Source: Verrucomicrobiia bacterium
GTDB lineage: Bacteria; Verrucomicrobiota; Verrucomicrobiia; Limisphaerales; DSYF01
Direction: 5' to 3'
Length of the DNA stretch: 64,000 nt
Assembly (NCBI GenBank): GCA_035765895.1
Contig: DASTWL010000047.1
Span: forward strand, 17,396-81,395
Positions 33,176 through 42,710 of the stretch are shown piece after piece (position 1 is the first letter of the stretch; each line of letters opens with the position of its first letter). The notes beneath the pieces are model-generated. The model did not search any database. It was not told the DNA's origin and saw only the letters and a list, made by a program, of their open reading frames with translations. The position numbers were made by a program, and so were the translations under genes.

Positions 33176-34162
33176 GTGCAGGCCGAACACCTCAACGAAC
33201 CCATCACCCGCCTCGCAAGCAAGGACTTCACGGCCCTCGCCGTGGACCTGACCGTGGCGGGCGCGCTGGCCCAAATTCGCGAACGGGGGGTCGCCGAGAA
33301 AATCATTTATTTCTACGTGGTGGACCACGACGGCAAGCTCATGGGCGTGGTGCCGACGCGGCGCCTGTTGACCGCCGCCCTCGACACGCCGCTGGCGCAA
33401 ATCATGATTGCCCGCGTGGTCGTGGTGCCGGACACGGCCACCATCATGGAGGCCTGCGAGATGTTCCTGCTCCACAAGTTCCTCGCCTTTCCCGTGGTGG
33501 ACTTGCGCCACCGGCTCGTCGGCGTCATGAACGTGAGCCTGTTCACCGACGAGGTGTTTGACCTGTCCGAGAAATCGCACATGGACGACGTGTTTCAGAC
33601 AATCGGTTTTCGCGTGGCCGAGGTGCAGAACGCCTCGCCGACCCGGGCGTTTCGGCTGCGTTTTCCGTGGCTGCTCGCCACCATCGGCGGCGGCATTTGC
33701 TGCGCCCTGCTGGCGGCGCGCTACGAAGCGACGCTCGCCACCAGCCTCGTGCTGGCGTTTTTTTTGACGCTGGTGCTCGGCCTCGCCGAAAGCGTCAGCG
33801 CGCAATCGCTGACGGTCGCGATTCAATCATTGCACGGACGCGAGCCCGATCGCGCCTGGTTTTTGCGCGCCATGGGCAAGGAGTTCCTCACCGCGGTGCT
33901 GCTCGGCGGAGCGTGCGGCCTGATCGTCGGACTCGTGGCGTGGCTTTGGCGCGGCAGCCCGAGTGCCGCCGCGGTCATCGGCGGCAGCATCACCCTCGCG
34001 ATGGTCACCGCGTGTTTGCTGGGGCTGGCGGTGCCCACGATCCTGCACCGCTTGAAACTGGATCCCCGCATCGCCGCCGGACCGATGACGCTGGCGCTGG
34101 CGGACATCGGCACGTTGCTGTTCTACTTCAATCTGGCGAAGTTTGTCCTCTCACGCGAATGA
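33176..34162 (+). CDS. Compact MgtE-like Mg2+ transporter with CBS pair
   Basis: 328 residues from GTG 33176. Two CBS domains occupy residues 25-130 (VVDHDGKLMGVVPTRRLL, FLAFPVVDLRHRLVGVMNV). The rest is a five-helix MgtE pore (LLATIGGGICCALLAARYEA, GLAESVSAQSLTVAIQSL, LALADIGTLLFYFNLAKFVL) with the ALADxG pattern of the ion site. The N-terminal helical MgtE_N Mg sensor is absent, so gating may rest on the CBS domains alone. It overlaps pabB by ATGA. Confidence 0.85.
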   Translation: MQAEHLNEPITRLASKDFTALAVDLTVAGALAQIRERGVAEKIIYFYVVDHDGKLMGVVPTRRLLTAALDTPLAQIMIARVVVVPDTATIMEACEMFLLHKFLAFPVVDLRHRLVGVMNVSLFTDEVFDLSEKSHMDDVFQTIGFRVAEVQNASPTRAFRLRFPWLLATIGGGICCALLAARYEATLATSLVLAFFLTLVLGLAESVSAQSLTVAIQSLHGREPDRAWFLRAMGKEFLTAVLLGGACGLIVGLVAWLWRGSPSAAAVIGGSITLAMVTACLLGLAVPTILHRLKLDPRIAAGPMTLALADIGTLLFYFNLAKFVLSRE

Positions 34163-35670
34163 CGCCGGCCATCCAGTCCGTGGTCACCACCCACACCCCG
34201 GAGTCGCTCGTCGAGCTGCTTCACGGCGAGCCCGGGATTGTGCTGCTGCGCAGCGGGCTGTTCGACTCACCACAGGCGCGTTACTCCTTCGTTGCCGCCC
34301 GGCCGTTTCTCACCTTTCGTGCCTGCGGATCGCGCTGCGAGGTGACGCCGCACGATGCCGTCGGCCGGCCGCACGTTCAATTCGGCAACCCGTGGCGCGG
34401 TCTGGAGGCGCTGCTGGCCCGCTATGAATTGCCGGATGAAGTGGACCTCCCCTTCCCGCTCGGCGGCTGTTTCGGTTTTTGGGGTTATGACCTGAAGGAA
34501 TTCGTCGAACCCAAGTTGCGGGTTCACACCGCGGCCGACCTTGACCTGCCCGACTGCCAGCTCGGCTTCTATGCCAGCCTCGTCGCGTTCGACCATCGGC
34601 TGGGCCAGGCATGGATCATTGCCACCGGGCTGGGCGCCGACGGAGCGCGCGACGAACACCGGCAAGCCGCGCAATTTAACTTCTGGCACGCCCGCCTCAC
34701 CGCCCGCCCGCAGCCGGAGAGGGTAATTCCACGGCCCAACTGGCACGTGCGCGAGGTCACCTCGAGCTTCAGCCGCGCCGGCTTCATCGCCGCAGTGGAA
34801 GCGGCGCAACGCTACATTCACACGGGCGACATTTATCAGGTGAACCTCGCCCAACGGCTGTCGGCGCCGTGCGACGGGACCTCCGTTTCGCCCGCGGCCT
34901 TGGGCTGGAATTTGTTCCGCCGGTTGACCGAAGTTTCGCCCGCGCCGTTCGCGGCGTTTCTGGACGGGGGTGATTTTCAACTCGCTTCGTCCTCGCCCGA
35001 ACAGTTCCTGCGGCTGAGCGGACCGCACATCCAGACCCGACCCATCAAGGGCACGCGCCCGCGTCACCTCGATCCGACGCGCGACGCCCAACTGGCTTAC
35101 GAACTGCAAACCAGCGCCAAGGAGCAGGCCGAGCTCGTGATGATTACCGACCTGCTGCGCAACGATCTTGGCCGAGTCTGTGAATTCGGCTCCGTGCAGG
35201 TTCCGGATTTGCTGCGGCTCGAAAAATTCGCGCAGGTGCAGCACCTCGTTTCCACCATCGAAGGGCGGCTCCGGCCGGAGATCACGCATCTCGACGCTTT
35301 GGCCGCGTGCTTCCCTGGCGGCAGCATCACTGGCGCCCCCAAGTTTCGCGCCATGGAAATCATCGATGAACTCGAACCGGTCGCGCGCGGACCTTATTGC
35401 GGCGCACTCGGCTACCTCGGGTTCAATCGGGAAAGCCAGCTAAGCATCCTCATCCGCACCGCCATCTGCAAGGACGGCGTCGCCCATTTCCCGGTCGGCG
35501 CCGGCATCGTGGCCGATTCGGATCCCGCGGCCGAATACGAGGAGACGCTGGCCAAGGCGCAGGGCTTTTTCGCGGCATTGGAACGGCCTGACGCTCAGTC
35601 CGTCAGCCAAGGGACCGGAGCAAAGCCGGACCGGGTTCCGCACTCGCAGCCGGATGTCAAAACCCCATGA
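34159..35670 (+). CDS. pabB: Aminodeoxychorismate synthase component I
   Basis: 503 residues from ATG 34159. The chorismate-binding domain is complete: GDIYQVNLAQRLS, SSSPEQFLR, RPIKGTRPR, ELVMITDLLRNDLGRVC and FPGGSITGAPKFRAMEIIDE, with the conserved Lys in PIKGT. The product, with PabA glutaminase, makes 4-amino-4-deoxychorismate for folate. The N-terminal half (residues 1-190) is degenerate, as usual. It is coupled by ATGA overlap to pabC, a PABA branch pair. TrpE is the alternative, but PIKGT with SxxPE and the downstream pabC favour PabB. Confidence 0.9.
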   Translation: MTPAIQSVVTTHTPESLVELLHGEPGIVLLRSGLFDSPQARYSFVAARPFLTFRACGSRCEVTPHDAVGRPHVQFGNPWRGLEALLARYELPDEVDLPFPLGGCFGFWGYDLKEFVEPKLRVHTAADLDLPDCQLGFYASLVAFDHRLGQAWIIATGLGADGARDEHRQAAQFNFWHARLTARPQPERVIPRPNWHVREVTSSFSRAGFIAAVEAAQRYIHTGDIYQVNLAQRLSAPCDGTSVSPAALGWNLFRRLTEVSPAPFAAFLDGGDFQLASSSPEQFLRLSGPHIQTRPIKGTRPRHLDPTRDAQLAYELQTSAKEQAELVMITDLLRNDLGRVCEFGSVQVPDLLRLEKFAQVQHLVSTIEGRLRPEITHLDALAACFPGGSITGAPKFRAMEIIDELEPVARGPYCGALGYLGFNRESQLSILIRTAICKDGVAHFPVGAGIVADSDPAAEYEETLAKAQGFFAALERPDAQSVSQGTGAKPDRVPHSQPDVKTP

Positions 35671-36554
35671 TTGTTTTCCTCAACGGACAGTTCGTCTCGG
35701 AGGCGCAGGCAACCGTCTCGGTGTTCGACCGCTCGTTTCTTTACGGCGACGGCCTGTTTGAAACCCTGCGCGTGACGAACGGCAAACCGTTCCGCTGGGA
35801 ACAACATCTGGACCGCCTTGTGCGCGGCGCAGAATTTTTAGGCCTCAAAATCCCGTTCGACCGTCCGGCGCTGGCGCGGTTTGCCGGCGAATTGATCGCA
35901 CAAAATCGCCTGCCTGAAGCGTTGCTGCGGCTGACGTTGTCACGCGGCGTCGGTCCGCGCGGTTACTCGCCGCGCGGCGCGGACCAGCCGTTGCTGGTGA
36001 TGGCGCTGCACCCATTCAAGATGCCGACGGCCGACCCTGAGTCTTCAATGGGTGGGGTCGTGGCAGCCGGCGGATTGGTTCGCTGGCGGGCGCACACGGC
36101 GGGTTGCCGCCTGCCAGCGGGCGAAGCGCTGGCGCAGTTCAAAACCTGCAACAAACTGGCGCAGGTGCTGGCGCGGGCGGAAGCCGAGGCCGCCGGTGCG
36201 GATGAAGCCCTGCTCCTCAACACCGCCGGATTTCTGGTGGAAGGCGCGGGCAGCAATCTTTTTTGGATCCGGGATGGCGTCGTCAGCACACCGCCCCTGG
36301 CCAGCGGCATTCTCGCCGGCGTGACGCGGGCCGTGGTGCGCGAACTGTGCGAGGCGCGCGGCGTGCCGTTCACGGAGGCGCAGTTGAAACCGGCCGAACT
36401 GCCGCAGATGGACGGCGCGTTTTTGTCGCTCAGCTCACTCGGCCTCGTGGAACTGGCGGAAGTGGACGGAACCCCGATCAATCGTGCGCCCATCCTGCCG
36501 CAACTGCACGCTGCCTACCAAACGCTGCTGGAAAGGGAGTGTGGCGCCCGTTAG
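35667..36554 (+). CDS. pabC: 4-amino-4-deoxychorismate lyase (class IV aminotransferase)
   Basis: 295 residues. Fold-type IV PLP enzyme: VFDRSFLYGDGLFETLRVTN at the N-terminus (the family signature DxxxxYGDGhFET), PLP Lys in FKTCNKLAQVLARAEA and the glycine loop EGAGSNLFWI. It converts aminodeoxychorismate to p-aminobenzoate and pyruvate. It directly follows pabB with a 4 bp overlap. A D-amino-acid or branched-chain aminotransferase is possible from sequence alone, but genome context supports PabC. Its end overlaps a convergent gene by 4 bp. Confidence 0.88.
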   Translation: MIVFLNGQFVSEAQATVSVFDRSFLYGDGLFETLRVTNGKPFRWEQHLDRLVRGAEFLGLKIPFDRPALARFAGELIAQNRLPEALLRLTLSRGVGPRGYSPRGADQPLLVMALHPFKMPTADPESSMGGVVAAGGLVRWRAHTAGCRLPAGEALAQFKTCNKLAQVLARAEAEAAGADEALLLNTAGFLVEGAGSNLFWIRDGVVSTPPLASGILAGVTRAVVRELCEARGVPFTEAQLKPAELPQMDGAFLSLSSLGLVELAEVDGTPINRAPILPQLHAAYQTLLERECGAR

Positions 36555-36952
36555 AAAGTTTTTTCCAACTGGAGCACGCGCGGATAGACCGGTGAATTCG
36601 TCGGGGTCCGTTCCTTGACGGCCAGGAAAACCTTCTTGGCTTCGTTGGGATCCTCCCGCATCAACGCCAGCGCATAGTCCATTTCAATCCAAGCCTTGCG
36701 CGGATCCTGCACCTGCGCGCCATAGGCTTTGAGCCAGTTGCGCATGCCGGTGGCGCCGTTCTTTTGCGCTATCTCCAACGAGGAAGCCAGTTCCCACGGC
36801 AGACCGGGAAGCTGGTCAGGTCGCAGGTCCGCACCGGTTTCGACCGTCTGCTTGTGTTTGGCTTCCTCCGCGACCTGCTGGTAATAGGAAAAGAGCTTCC
36901 ATCCCGCCACCAGAACCAACACGACGATGAATATGGAAATGATTTTGGTCAT
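36551..36952 (-). CDS. Hypothetical membrane-anchored protein
   Basis: 133 residues. It has one N-terminal helix (ISIFIVVLVLVAGWKLFSYY) and then a soluble helical domain (LASSLEIAQKNGATGMRNWL, WIEMDYALALMREDPNEAKK) resembling a short tetratricopeptide-like repeat. The start overlaps the murA stop (ATGA), so it is cotranscribed with murA. A link to peptidoglycan synthesis is possible from this position only. Confidence 0.7.
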   Translation of the reverse strand: MTKIISIFIVVLVLVAGWKLFSYYQQVAEEAKHKQTVETGADLRPDQLPGLPWELASSLEIAQKNGATGMRNWLKAYGAQVQDPRKAWIEMDYALALMREDPNEAKKVFLAVKERTPTNSPVYPRVLQLEKTF

Positions 36953-38211
36953 GAGTCGCTAATCCGCTCGATGCGCGCCCCGAGCCGGCGCAATTTGCCA
37001 TCAATGTTTTCGTAACCGCGGTCCAAATGGTAAATGCGGCTCACGCTGGTGGTGCCCTTGGCCGCCAGCCCCGCAATGACCAAAGCCGCCGACGCCCGCA
37101 AATCGCTGGCCATCACGGGCGCGCCGCTCAACGGCCGGCCACCCTTCACAATCGCACTGGGCCCTTCGATTTCAATGTCCGCCCCCAGGCGCGACAGCTC
37201 GCTCACATGCATGAACCGCGATTCAAAGATGCGTTCCGTGATGATGCTGATGCCGGGGGCCAGTGTCAGCAACGCCATCATTTGCGCCTGCACGTCCGTG
37301 GGAAAACCGGAATACGGCAGCGTGGTGACATCGACGGCGCGCAACCGGCCGGCGCGCTTCACGATCATGTCATTGCCGCGGCGAGTGACGGCCACCCCGG
37401 CGGACCGCAACTTGTCGAGCACTGCATGAAGATGATCGGCCCGCGCGCCCTTGAGCGTCACCTCGCCATCAGTGGCCGCCGCAGCAATGGCAAAAGTGGC
37501 GGCCTCGATGCGGTCCGGAATCACCTCGTGTTCGGCGCCGTGCAGTTGTTTGACGCCCGTGATGATGAGAGTGGGACTCCCAGCCCCCGTGATCTTCGCG
37601 CCCATCGCAATGAGGAAGTTGGCCAGATCAACCACCTCGGGTTCGCACGCCGCGCTTTCAACTACCGTAACGCCCTCCGCCAGCACGGCGGCCATCATCA
37701 CATTCGCCGTGCCCAACACCGTCGAACCGGCCCGGCCGCCCAGAAAGACCTCCGTGCCGAGCAAACGCCGCGCCGCGGCCTGCACGTAACCGGCTTCGAT
37801 GGTGATTTTGGCGCCAAGCGATTCAAAGCCTTTCAGATGCAGATTGATGGGGCGTGCACCAATGACACAACCGCCGGGCAGCGACACCCGGGCGCGTTTC
37901 AATCGCCCCAGCAACGGTCCCATGATGCAAATTGAACCGCGCATCTTGCGGACCAGTTCGTAATCCGCCATGCCCTTGATCTTGCGCGCCTGCACGCGGA
38001 CAGTGTCCCCCTCGATCTTCACATCGGCGCCCAGCCAGCGGAGGATTTCGCCCATGTATTTGACATCGCTCAGGCGGGGCACGCGCCGGATGACGCAGGG
38101 TTCTTCAGTGAGCAGAGTGGCGGCGAGAATGGGCAGCACGGCGTTTTTGGCACCGCTGATCTGGACCTCGCCGGCGAGCGGAACACCGCCCTTGATCATC
38201 AAACTATCCAT
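36949..38211 (-). CDS. murA: UDP-GlcNAc enolpyruvyl transferase
   Basis: 420 residues, full length. It transfers enolpyruvate from PEP to UDP-GlcNAc, the first committed step of peptidoglycan synthesis. Key features are KNAVLPILAATLL, catalytic Cys115 in LPGGCVIGARPINLH (so fosfomycin-sensitive type), PDRIEAATFAIAAAATDG and RASAALVIAGLAAKG. The gene follows prmC in the same direction (55 bp apart) in an operon that begins at pilT. Confidence 0.96.
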   Translation of the reverse strand: MDSLMIKGGVPLAGEVQISGAKNAVLPILAATLLTEEPCVIRRVPRLSDVKYMGEILRWLGADVKIEGDTVRVQARKIKGMADYELVRKMRGSICIMGPLLGRLKRARVSLPGGCVIGARPINLHLKGFESLGAKITIEAGYVQAAARRLLGTEVFLGGRAGSTVLGTANVMMAAVLAEGVTVVESAACEPEVVDLANFLIAMGAKITGAGSPTLIITGVKQLHGAEHEVIPDRIEAATFAIAAAATDGEVTLKGARADHLHAVLDKLRSAGVAVTRRGNDMIVKRAGRLRAVDVTTLPYSGFPTDVQAQMMALLTLAPGISIITERIFESRFMHVSELSRLGADIEIEGPSAIVKGGRPLSGAPVMASDLRASAALVIAGLAAKGTTSVSRIYHLDRGYENIDGKLRRLGARIERISDS

Positions 38212-38266
38212 GAAATGCGTTGTGGCTGCCGGTCATTGGTTGCGCTCATCAAAACGCCGTAAAACG

Positions 38267-39121
38267 TCACGGACGCCGCGCAAGAAGGAACCGGTCGCGC
38301 AGAGAGTAGTCCTGCCTTGTGCCTTCGACAATCCACTTCTGTGCGGCGAAAATTTCACTCACGGACGCGGCCTGATCATCGCCCAATTCGACCGCAATTC
38401 TCCCCGCCGGGTTCAACCAAGCACTCCCCTGCGCCGCGATCTGACGGTAAAAGCGGAGCCCATCCTCGCCGCCATCCAGCGCTTGATGAGGATCAAAATC
38501 GCGCACCTCGGGCTGCAATGTGGCGATCTCGGGCGTGGGAATGTAGGGCGGATTGCTGACGATGAGGTCAAAGCGTTGATCATGCGGCAGAGCGGCAAAG
38601 CCGTCGCCCGGCACGAACTGAATGCGTTCAGCAGCGCCGGTCCGGACCGCATTGGCCCGGGCGAGTTCCAACGCCGGCGCCGAAATGTCGCCCGCCCAAA
38701 TCCGGGCGCGGGGCACCTTCAGCGCCAGCGCGATCGCCAGACAGCCCGTGCCGGTGCCGAAGTCGAAAACGCACGGTGCCGGCGCCGGATGTTGCGCGAG
38801 CAGTTCCCAGCCGATTTGCGCAAGGGTTTCGGTTTCCGGGCGCGGAATCAATGCAGCCCGGGTGGAGGCGAGTTCGATGCCACAAAAGGAAACCGTGCCG
38901 AGAATGTGCTGGAGCGGCTCGCGCTGTCCGCGGCGCCGGACCAGTTCACGGAACGCATCCGTTTCTACGGCCTGGAGCTGCCGCTCGAAATTAAGATACA
39001 ATTTCAAGCGCGGCAGCTGGAGCACGTGCGCCAGCAGCAGTTCGGCCTGCAGGCGCGACGACTCCACGCCCTTTTGGTCGAAAAACGCGGCGGTTTTCTG
39101 AATGGCCTCGAGAACGGTCAC
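38267..39121 (-). CDS. prmC: Release factor glutamine methyltransferase
   Basis: 284 residues. The SAM-binding site FDFGTGTGCLAIALAL and the catalytic NPPYIPT (NPPY) motif are complete; the upstream RPETETLAQIGWELL is the HemK-type signature. It methylates the Gln of the GGQ motif in release factors. Usually adjacent to prfA; here it lies 10 bp after the pilT-like gene and before murA. Confidence 0.95.
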   Translation of the reverse strand: MTVLEAIQKTAAFFDQKGVESSRLQAELLLAHVLQLPRLKLYLNFERQLQAVETDAFRELVRRRGQREPLQHILGTVSFCGIELASTRAALIPRPETETLAQIGWELLAQHPAPAPCVFDFGTGTGCLAIALALKVPRARIWAGDISAPALELARANAVRTGAAERIQFVPGDGFAALPHDQRFDLIVSNPPYIPTPEIATLQPEVRDFDPHQALDGGEDGLRFYRQIAAQGSAWLNPAGRIAVELGDDQAASVSEIFAAQKWIVEGTRQDYSLRDRFLLARRP

Positions 39122-39131
39122 GCGTCCGCTG

Positions 39132-40220
39132 CTAGCCGAGAATGCGCTTGCCCTCGGAGAGGAAGATGCCCTTGAAGTTCATCTCGAGCGCCTGCGGATT
39201 GGTGGCCTTGGCCAGGGCTTCCTCCTTGGAAACCTTGCCTTCCTGCACGAGTTTGAACAACGACTGGTTGAAGTTGATCATGCCATCGTCCGTGCCGGTT
39301 TCAATGGCGGCAGCCAGCTTGTCGAGGCGGTTTTCCTCGATCATCTTTTTGACGGTCGGCGTGTTGATCATGATTTCCACGGCCGGCGTCATGCGGCCGT
39401 TGATGGTCTGCGCCATGCGTTGACAGATGACCGCGCGAAGGCAGCCCGCCAGCTGCCGGCGAACCTGCTCACGTTCATCGGCCTTGAAGAAATCCATGAT
39501 GCGCGTCACTGACTGCGACGCCGTCGTGGTGTGCAGCGTGGACAGCACGAGATGGCCGGTGTCCGCCGCGCTCATGGCCGCCATGAAGCTGACGGCATCG
39601 CGCATTTCGCCCAGCATGATGATGTCCGGATCCTGCCGCAGCACGTGTTTGAGCGCGTGGTGAAAGGAAAGCGTATCCAGCCCGACCTCCCGCTGCTCAA
39701 TGACCGACTGGTTGTCCTCGAACACGAACTCGATGGGATCCTCCATCGTGACGATGTGTTTTTTGAAGTTGGCATTGATGTGCTCAAGCATGCACGCGAG
39801 CGTCGTGGATTTGCCGGACCCGGTGGCGCCGGCCACCAGAACGATGCCGCGCGGCGTTGAGGCCATATCCTTCAGCACTTCGGGCAGACCGAGTTCATGA
39901 AAGGCGGGCACGGTGGATTTGACGTGCCGCATGGCGAGACAGAACTGGCCCCGCTGCTGAAAAAGGTTCGTGCGGAAACGACCCACACCCGGCAGGAAGT
40001 AGGAGAAATCCACCTCCCGTTCCTCCTCGAGGCGATGCTTGAGATGCTGCGGGGTGATGTTCTCCACCACCTTGTTCATCCATTCCTCGGTGGGATAAGG
40101 GCACTCGGCGGCCACAAGATCCCGGCTGATGCGATAAATGACCGGCCCCCCGACTTTGATATGAACATCCGACGCGTGGCTGTCAACGCCGGCCGTAAGA
40201 ATCTTGTGGAACAGTTCCAT
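39132..40220 (-). CDS. PilT/PilU-family twitching motility ATPase
   Basis: 362 residues. Walker A GATGSGKSTTLACMLEHI, Asp box DPIEFVFEDNQSVIEQREVG, Walker B DPDIIMLGEMRD (the E and RD conserved) and His box GHLVLSTLHTTTASQSV are all present. It disassembles type IV pili. The LSTLHT and RIMDFFKADEREQVRRQL pattern is closer to PilU than to PilT. The gene opens a run with prmC, murA and a membrane protein. No other pilus gene is in the window apart from a PilZ-like one next door (40248). Confidence 0.93.
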   Translation of the reverse strand: MELFHKILTAGVDSHASDVHIKVGGPVIYRISRDLVAAECPYPTEEWMNKVVENITPQHLKHRLEEEREVDFSYFLPGVGRFRTNLFQQRGQFCLAMRHVKSTVPAFHELGLPEVLKDMASTPRGIVLVAGATGSGKSTTLACMLEHINANFKKHIVTMEDPIEFVFEDNQSVIEQREVGLDTLSFHHALKHVLRQDPDIIMLGEMRDAVSFMAAMSAADTGHLVLSTLHTTTASQSVTRIMDFFKADEREQVRRQLAGCLRAVICQRMAQTINGRMTPAVEIMINTPTVKKMIEENRLDKLAAAIETGTDDGMINFNQSLFKLVQEGKVSKEEALAKATNPQALEMNFKGIFLSEGKRILG

Positions 40221-40247
40221 GCCGCCAGTCTAGCGGCCGGGTCGCGG

Positions 40248-40580
40248 TCACGCCAGCGGGGATTGCGCCAGCGCGCTCAAGCGGGCCTGCGCCTGCTTGG
40301 AGAGGCTGGTGAACACCATGGAAACGTGGTAGCCGGAATGCTTGTTTCCCGAGCAACTGATCACCACACCGCTGCAGTTGACGACCTCGTTGTCGCGGGC
40401 CCGCAGGGTCAGGGTCATTTCCGTCCATGCCGCAAAAGGCGTTGGACTGCGGAACTCAATGCCGCTGCGGTGCAGGACGACGGAATCCTCCGTCAGGGTC
40501 AAGTGTGCCTCGCGTCCGTGGATGGTGACATTGCTCGGCAGGAAGTTGTTGTTGGTGGTGGTGGCTTTTCTGGCGCTCAT
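40248..40580 (-). CDS. PilZ-like domain protein
   Basis: 110 residues. The C-terminal half FAAWTEMTLTLRARDNEVVN and CSGVVISCSGNKHSGYHVSM resembles the PilZ beta-barrel (VxxCxxxxxGYxxxhxF). The canonical c-di-GMP-binding RxxxR and DxSxxG are missing, so nucleotide binding is doubtful. It is next to pilT/pilU (27 bp apart) on the same strand and may be a type IV pilus protein of the PilZ type that does not bind c-di-GMP. Confidence 0.5.
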   Translation of the reverse strand: MSARKATTTNNNFLPSNVTIHGREAHLTLTEDSVVLHRSGIEFRSPTPFAAWTEMTLTLRARDNEVVNCSGVVISCSGNKHSGYHVSMVFTSLSKQAQARLSALAQSPLA

Positions 40581-40627
40581 ACGCTTGAATCAGGTTAACA
40601 CGAGGCTGGATTACGTCAAATTAGCAA

Positions 40628-41665
40628 TCACCACTCAATGATCGCCGCGCCCCACGTCAAACCCGCCCCAAACGCGACGATCATGATGAGGTCACCACGC
40701 ACCACGCGCCCGGAAGCCACCGCCTCATCCAGCGCGATGGCCACTGAAGCCGCCGACGTGTTGCCATAGCGGTCCAAATTCACAAACAACTGCTCGGGCT
40801 TTGCCCCCAGGCGGTCTCCGACCGCGTCAATGATGCGCCGGTTGGCCTGATGCGGGATGATGCATTTGATGCGCGAAATATCCAGTTCGCACTGTTTCAT
40901 CGCCTCCTTGGCCGCCCCATACATGGCCTGCACGGCGTTTTTGAAGGTTTCCTTGCCGGTCATGCGCAGGTAGTGCTGCCGCGCGGCAACCGAATCCTGC
41001 GTTGCCGGGCAACGGCTGCCGCCACCCGGCATGTAGAGCAGATCCGCATTGTTCCCGTCCGCTCCCATGACCGCCGTCAAGAGGCCATGCGAATTCGGTC
41101 GGTTTTGCAAAATGGCCGCCCCCGCCCCGTCGCCAAAAAGGACGCATGTGTTGCGATCCGTCCAGTCCACGATGGAGGAGAGTTTCTCCGCACCGATGAC
41201 AAGCACCGTGTCGTAGGTGCGCGAGGTGATGAATTGCTGGCCGATTTCGAGGGCGTAAATAAAACCCGAGCAGGCCGCTTCCACATCGAACGCCGCGGCC
41301 CGGCGCGCGCCGAGCTTGCGCTGCACAAGACAGGCCGTGTTCGGGAACGGCATGTCCGGCGTGATGGTCGCCACAATGATCAAGTCGATCTGCTCGGCCG
41401 TCACGCCTGCCATTTGCATGGCCTTGTGCGCAGCCAGCGCAGCCATGTCGGACGTGAATTCATCCTCGGCCGCAAGCCGGCGCTCACGGATGCCGGTGCG
41501 CGTCACGATCCACTCGTCCGAAGTCTCCACCAGCTTTTCCAGGTCGGCGTTCGACAGCACGCGCGCGGGCACGTAGGAGCCCACGCCGGTCACCGAACAA
41601 GTGCGGCCGACGAAGTTGTGCTTGGCCCGGGGATTTTTCAGGGAAGTCGTGGGTGTGGCACTCAT
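40628..41665 (-). CDS. fabH: Beta-ketoacyl-ACP synthase III
   Basis: 345 residues. It initiates fatty acid synthesis from acetyl-CoA and malonyl-ACP. The triad is Cys132 in VEAACSGFIYAL, His in IIPHQANRRIIDAVG and Asn in YGNTSAASVAIALDEAV. The start ATG 41665 overlaps the plsX stop; a start 22 residues later (SVTGVGSYVPARVL) would give the usual FabH length. This is the standard plsX-fabH pair of the lipid branch. Confidence 0.96.
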   Translation of the reverse strand: MSATPTTSLKNPRAKHNFVGRTCSVTGVGSYVPARVLSNADLEKLVETSDEWIVTRTGIRERRLAAEDEFTSDMAALAAHKAMQMAGVTAEQIDLIIVATITPDMPFPNTACLVQRKLGARRAAAFDVEAACSGFIYALEIGQQFITSRTYDTVLVIGAEKLSSIVDWTDRNTCVLFGDGAGAAILQNRPNSHGLLTAVMGADGNNADLLYMPGGGSRCPATQDSVAARQHYLRMTGKETFKNAVQAMYGAAKEAMKQCELDISRIKCIIPHQANRRIIDAVGDRLGAKPEQLFVNLDRYGNTSAASVAIALDEAVASGRVVRGDLIMIVAFGAGLTWGAAIIEW

Positions 41666-42699
41666 GCTGTGGGAGAAGTTGCCGGCGTGGCCGCCGCCAG
41701 GGCGGCATCGGCGCGGGCGATTTGCGCCGCCAAGGTCTTGTTCAAGTCGTGTTTGATTTCCTGCGCTGCGACCCGCAGGGCGTTGGCGATGGCGCGGGCG
41801 CGGGATGAGCCATGGGCTTTGATGACCACGCCGTTCAGACCGAGCACCACGGCGCCCCCATAAACCTCCGGATCCAACCGCTGCTTGAGCGCCTTGAAGG
41901 CACCGCGGGCCAGGGCCGCCCCGACCTTGCGCATGGGCGTGGCGGTCAACTGTTGTTTCAACAGTCCGGCAATCGTCGAACTCAGGCTTTCCGCCGTTTT
42001 CAACACGACGTTGCCCGTAAAGCCATCCGTCACCACCACATCAACCGCATCGTCAAACAGGTCGAAGCCTTCCACGTAGCCAATGAAGTTCAAATCCAGA
42101 AGCCCACAAAGCCGCGCCGCTTCCCGGGTCAGGTCGTTGCCCTTCGATTCCTCGGAGCCGTTGCTGAGGACGCCCACCCGGGGCCGCTCATGACCGAGGA
42201 TTTCGCGGGCATAGAGGCTGCCCATGACGGCAAATTGAGCGAGGTGCGTGGGTTCCGCCACGGCGTTGGCGCCGGCATCGAGCAGAACGAAGTCGCGCGA
42301 GCGGGACGGCATGCGACAGGCGATGGCCGGTCGTTCCACCCCGGGCAACCGGCCAAGCTTCATTGAACCGGCCACGAGCGCGCCCGTGTTACCCGGCGAA
42401 ATGACGGCATCGGCCTTGTCATTGCGCACCAATTCAATCGCCCGGACCATCGAGGAATCCTTTTTTTTGCGGATTCCCTCGAGCGGGTTGTCGTCCATGG
42501 TCAGGACTTCGGTGGTGTGAATGATCTGAATACGCCGGTCGGTCAATCCGGCACGGGAAAGTTCGGTCTGAATGTCCCGTTCGTTGCCAACCAGAAGAAC
42601 TGCCGAGATTTCCAAATCGGCTTCAAACGCCCGCCTCAACCCATCTATGACCACCCCGCAACCATGGTCACCGCCCATGACATCCACTGCCAGTCGCAT
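41662..42699 (-). CDS. plsX: Phosphate acyltransferase
   Basis: 345 residues. It transfers acyl groups from acyl-ACP to phosphate, giving acyl-phosphate for phospholipid synthesis. It shows MRLAVDVMGGDHG at the start, DADAVISPGNTGALVAGSMK-like text (ADAVISPGNTGALVA), GVLSNGSEESKGNDLTREA and FTGNVVLKTAESL. Between rpmF and plsX there is a 10-bp stem hairpin (42711), with no clear SD before its ATG. Confidence 0.96.
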   Translation of the reverse strand: MRLAVDVMGGDHGCGVVIDGLRRAFEADLEISAVLLVGNERDIQTELSRAGLTDRRIQIIHTTEVLTMDDNPLEGIRKKKDSSMVRAIELVRNDKADAVISPGNTGALVAGSMKLGRLPGVERPAIACRMPSRSRDFVLLDAGANAVAEPTHLAQFAVMGSLYAREILGHERPRVGVLSNGSEESKGNDLTREAARLCGLLDLNFIGYVEGFDLFDDAVDVVVTDGFTGNVVLKTAESLSSTIAGLLKQQLTATPMRKVGAALARGAFKALKQRLDPEVYGGAVVLGLNGVVIKAHGSSRARAIANALRVAAQEIKHDLNKTLAAQIARADAALAAATPATSPTA

Positions 42700-42710
42700 A
42701 AATGAAAGAA

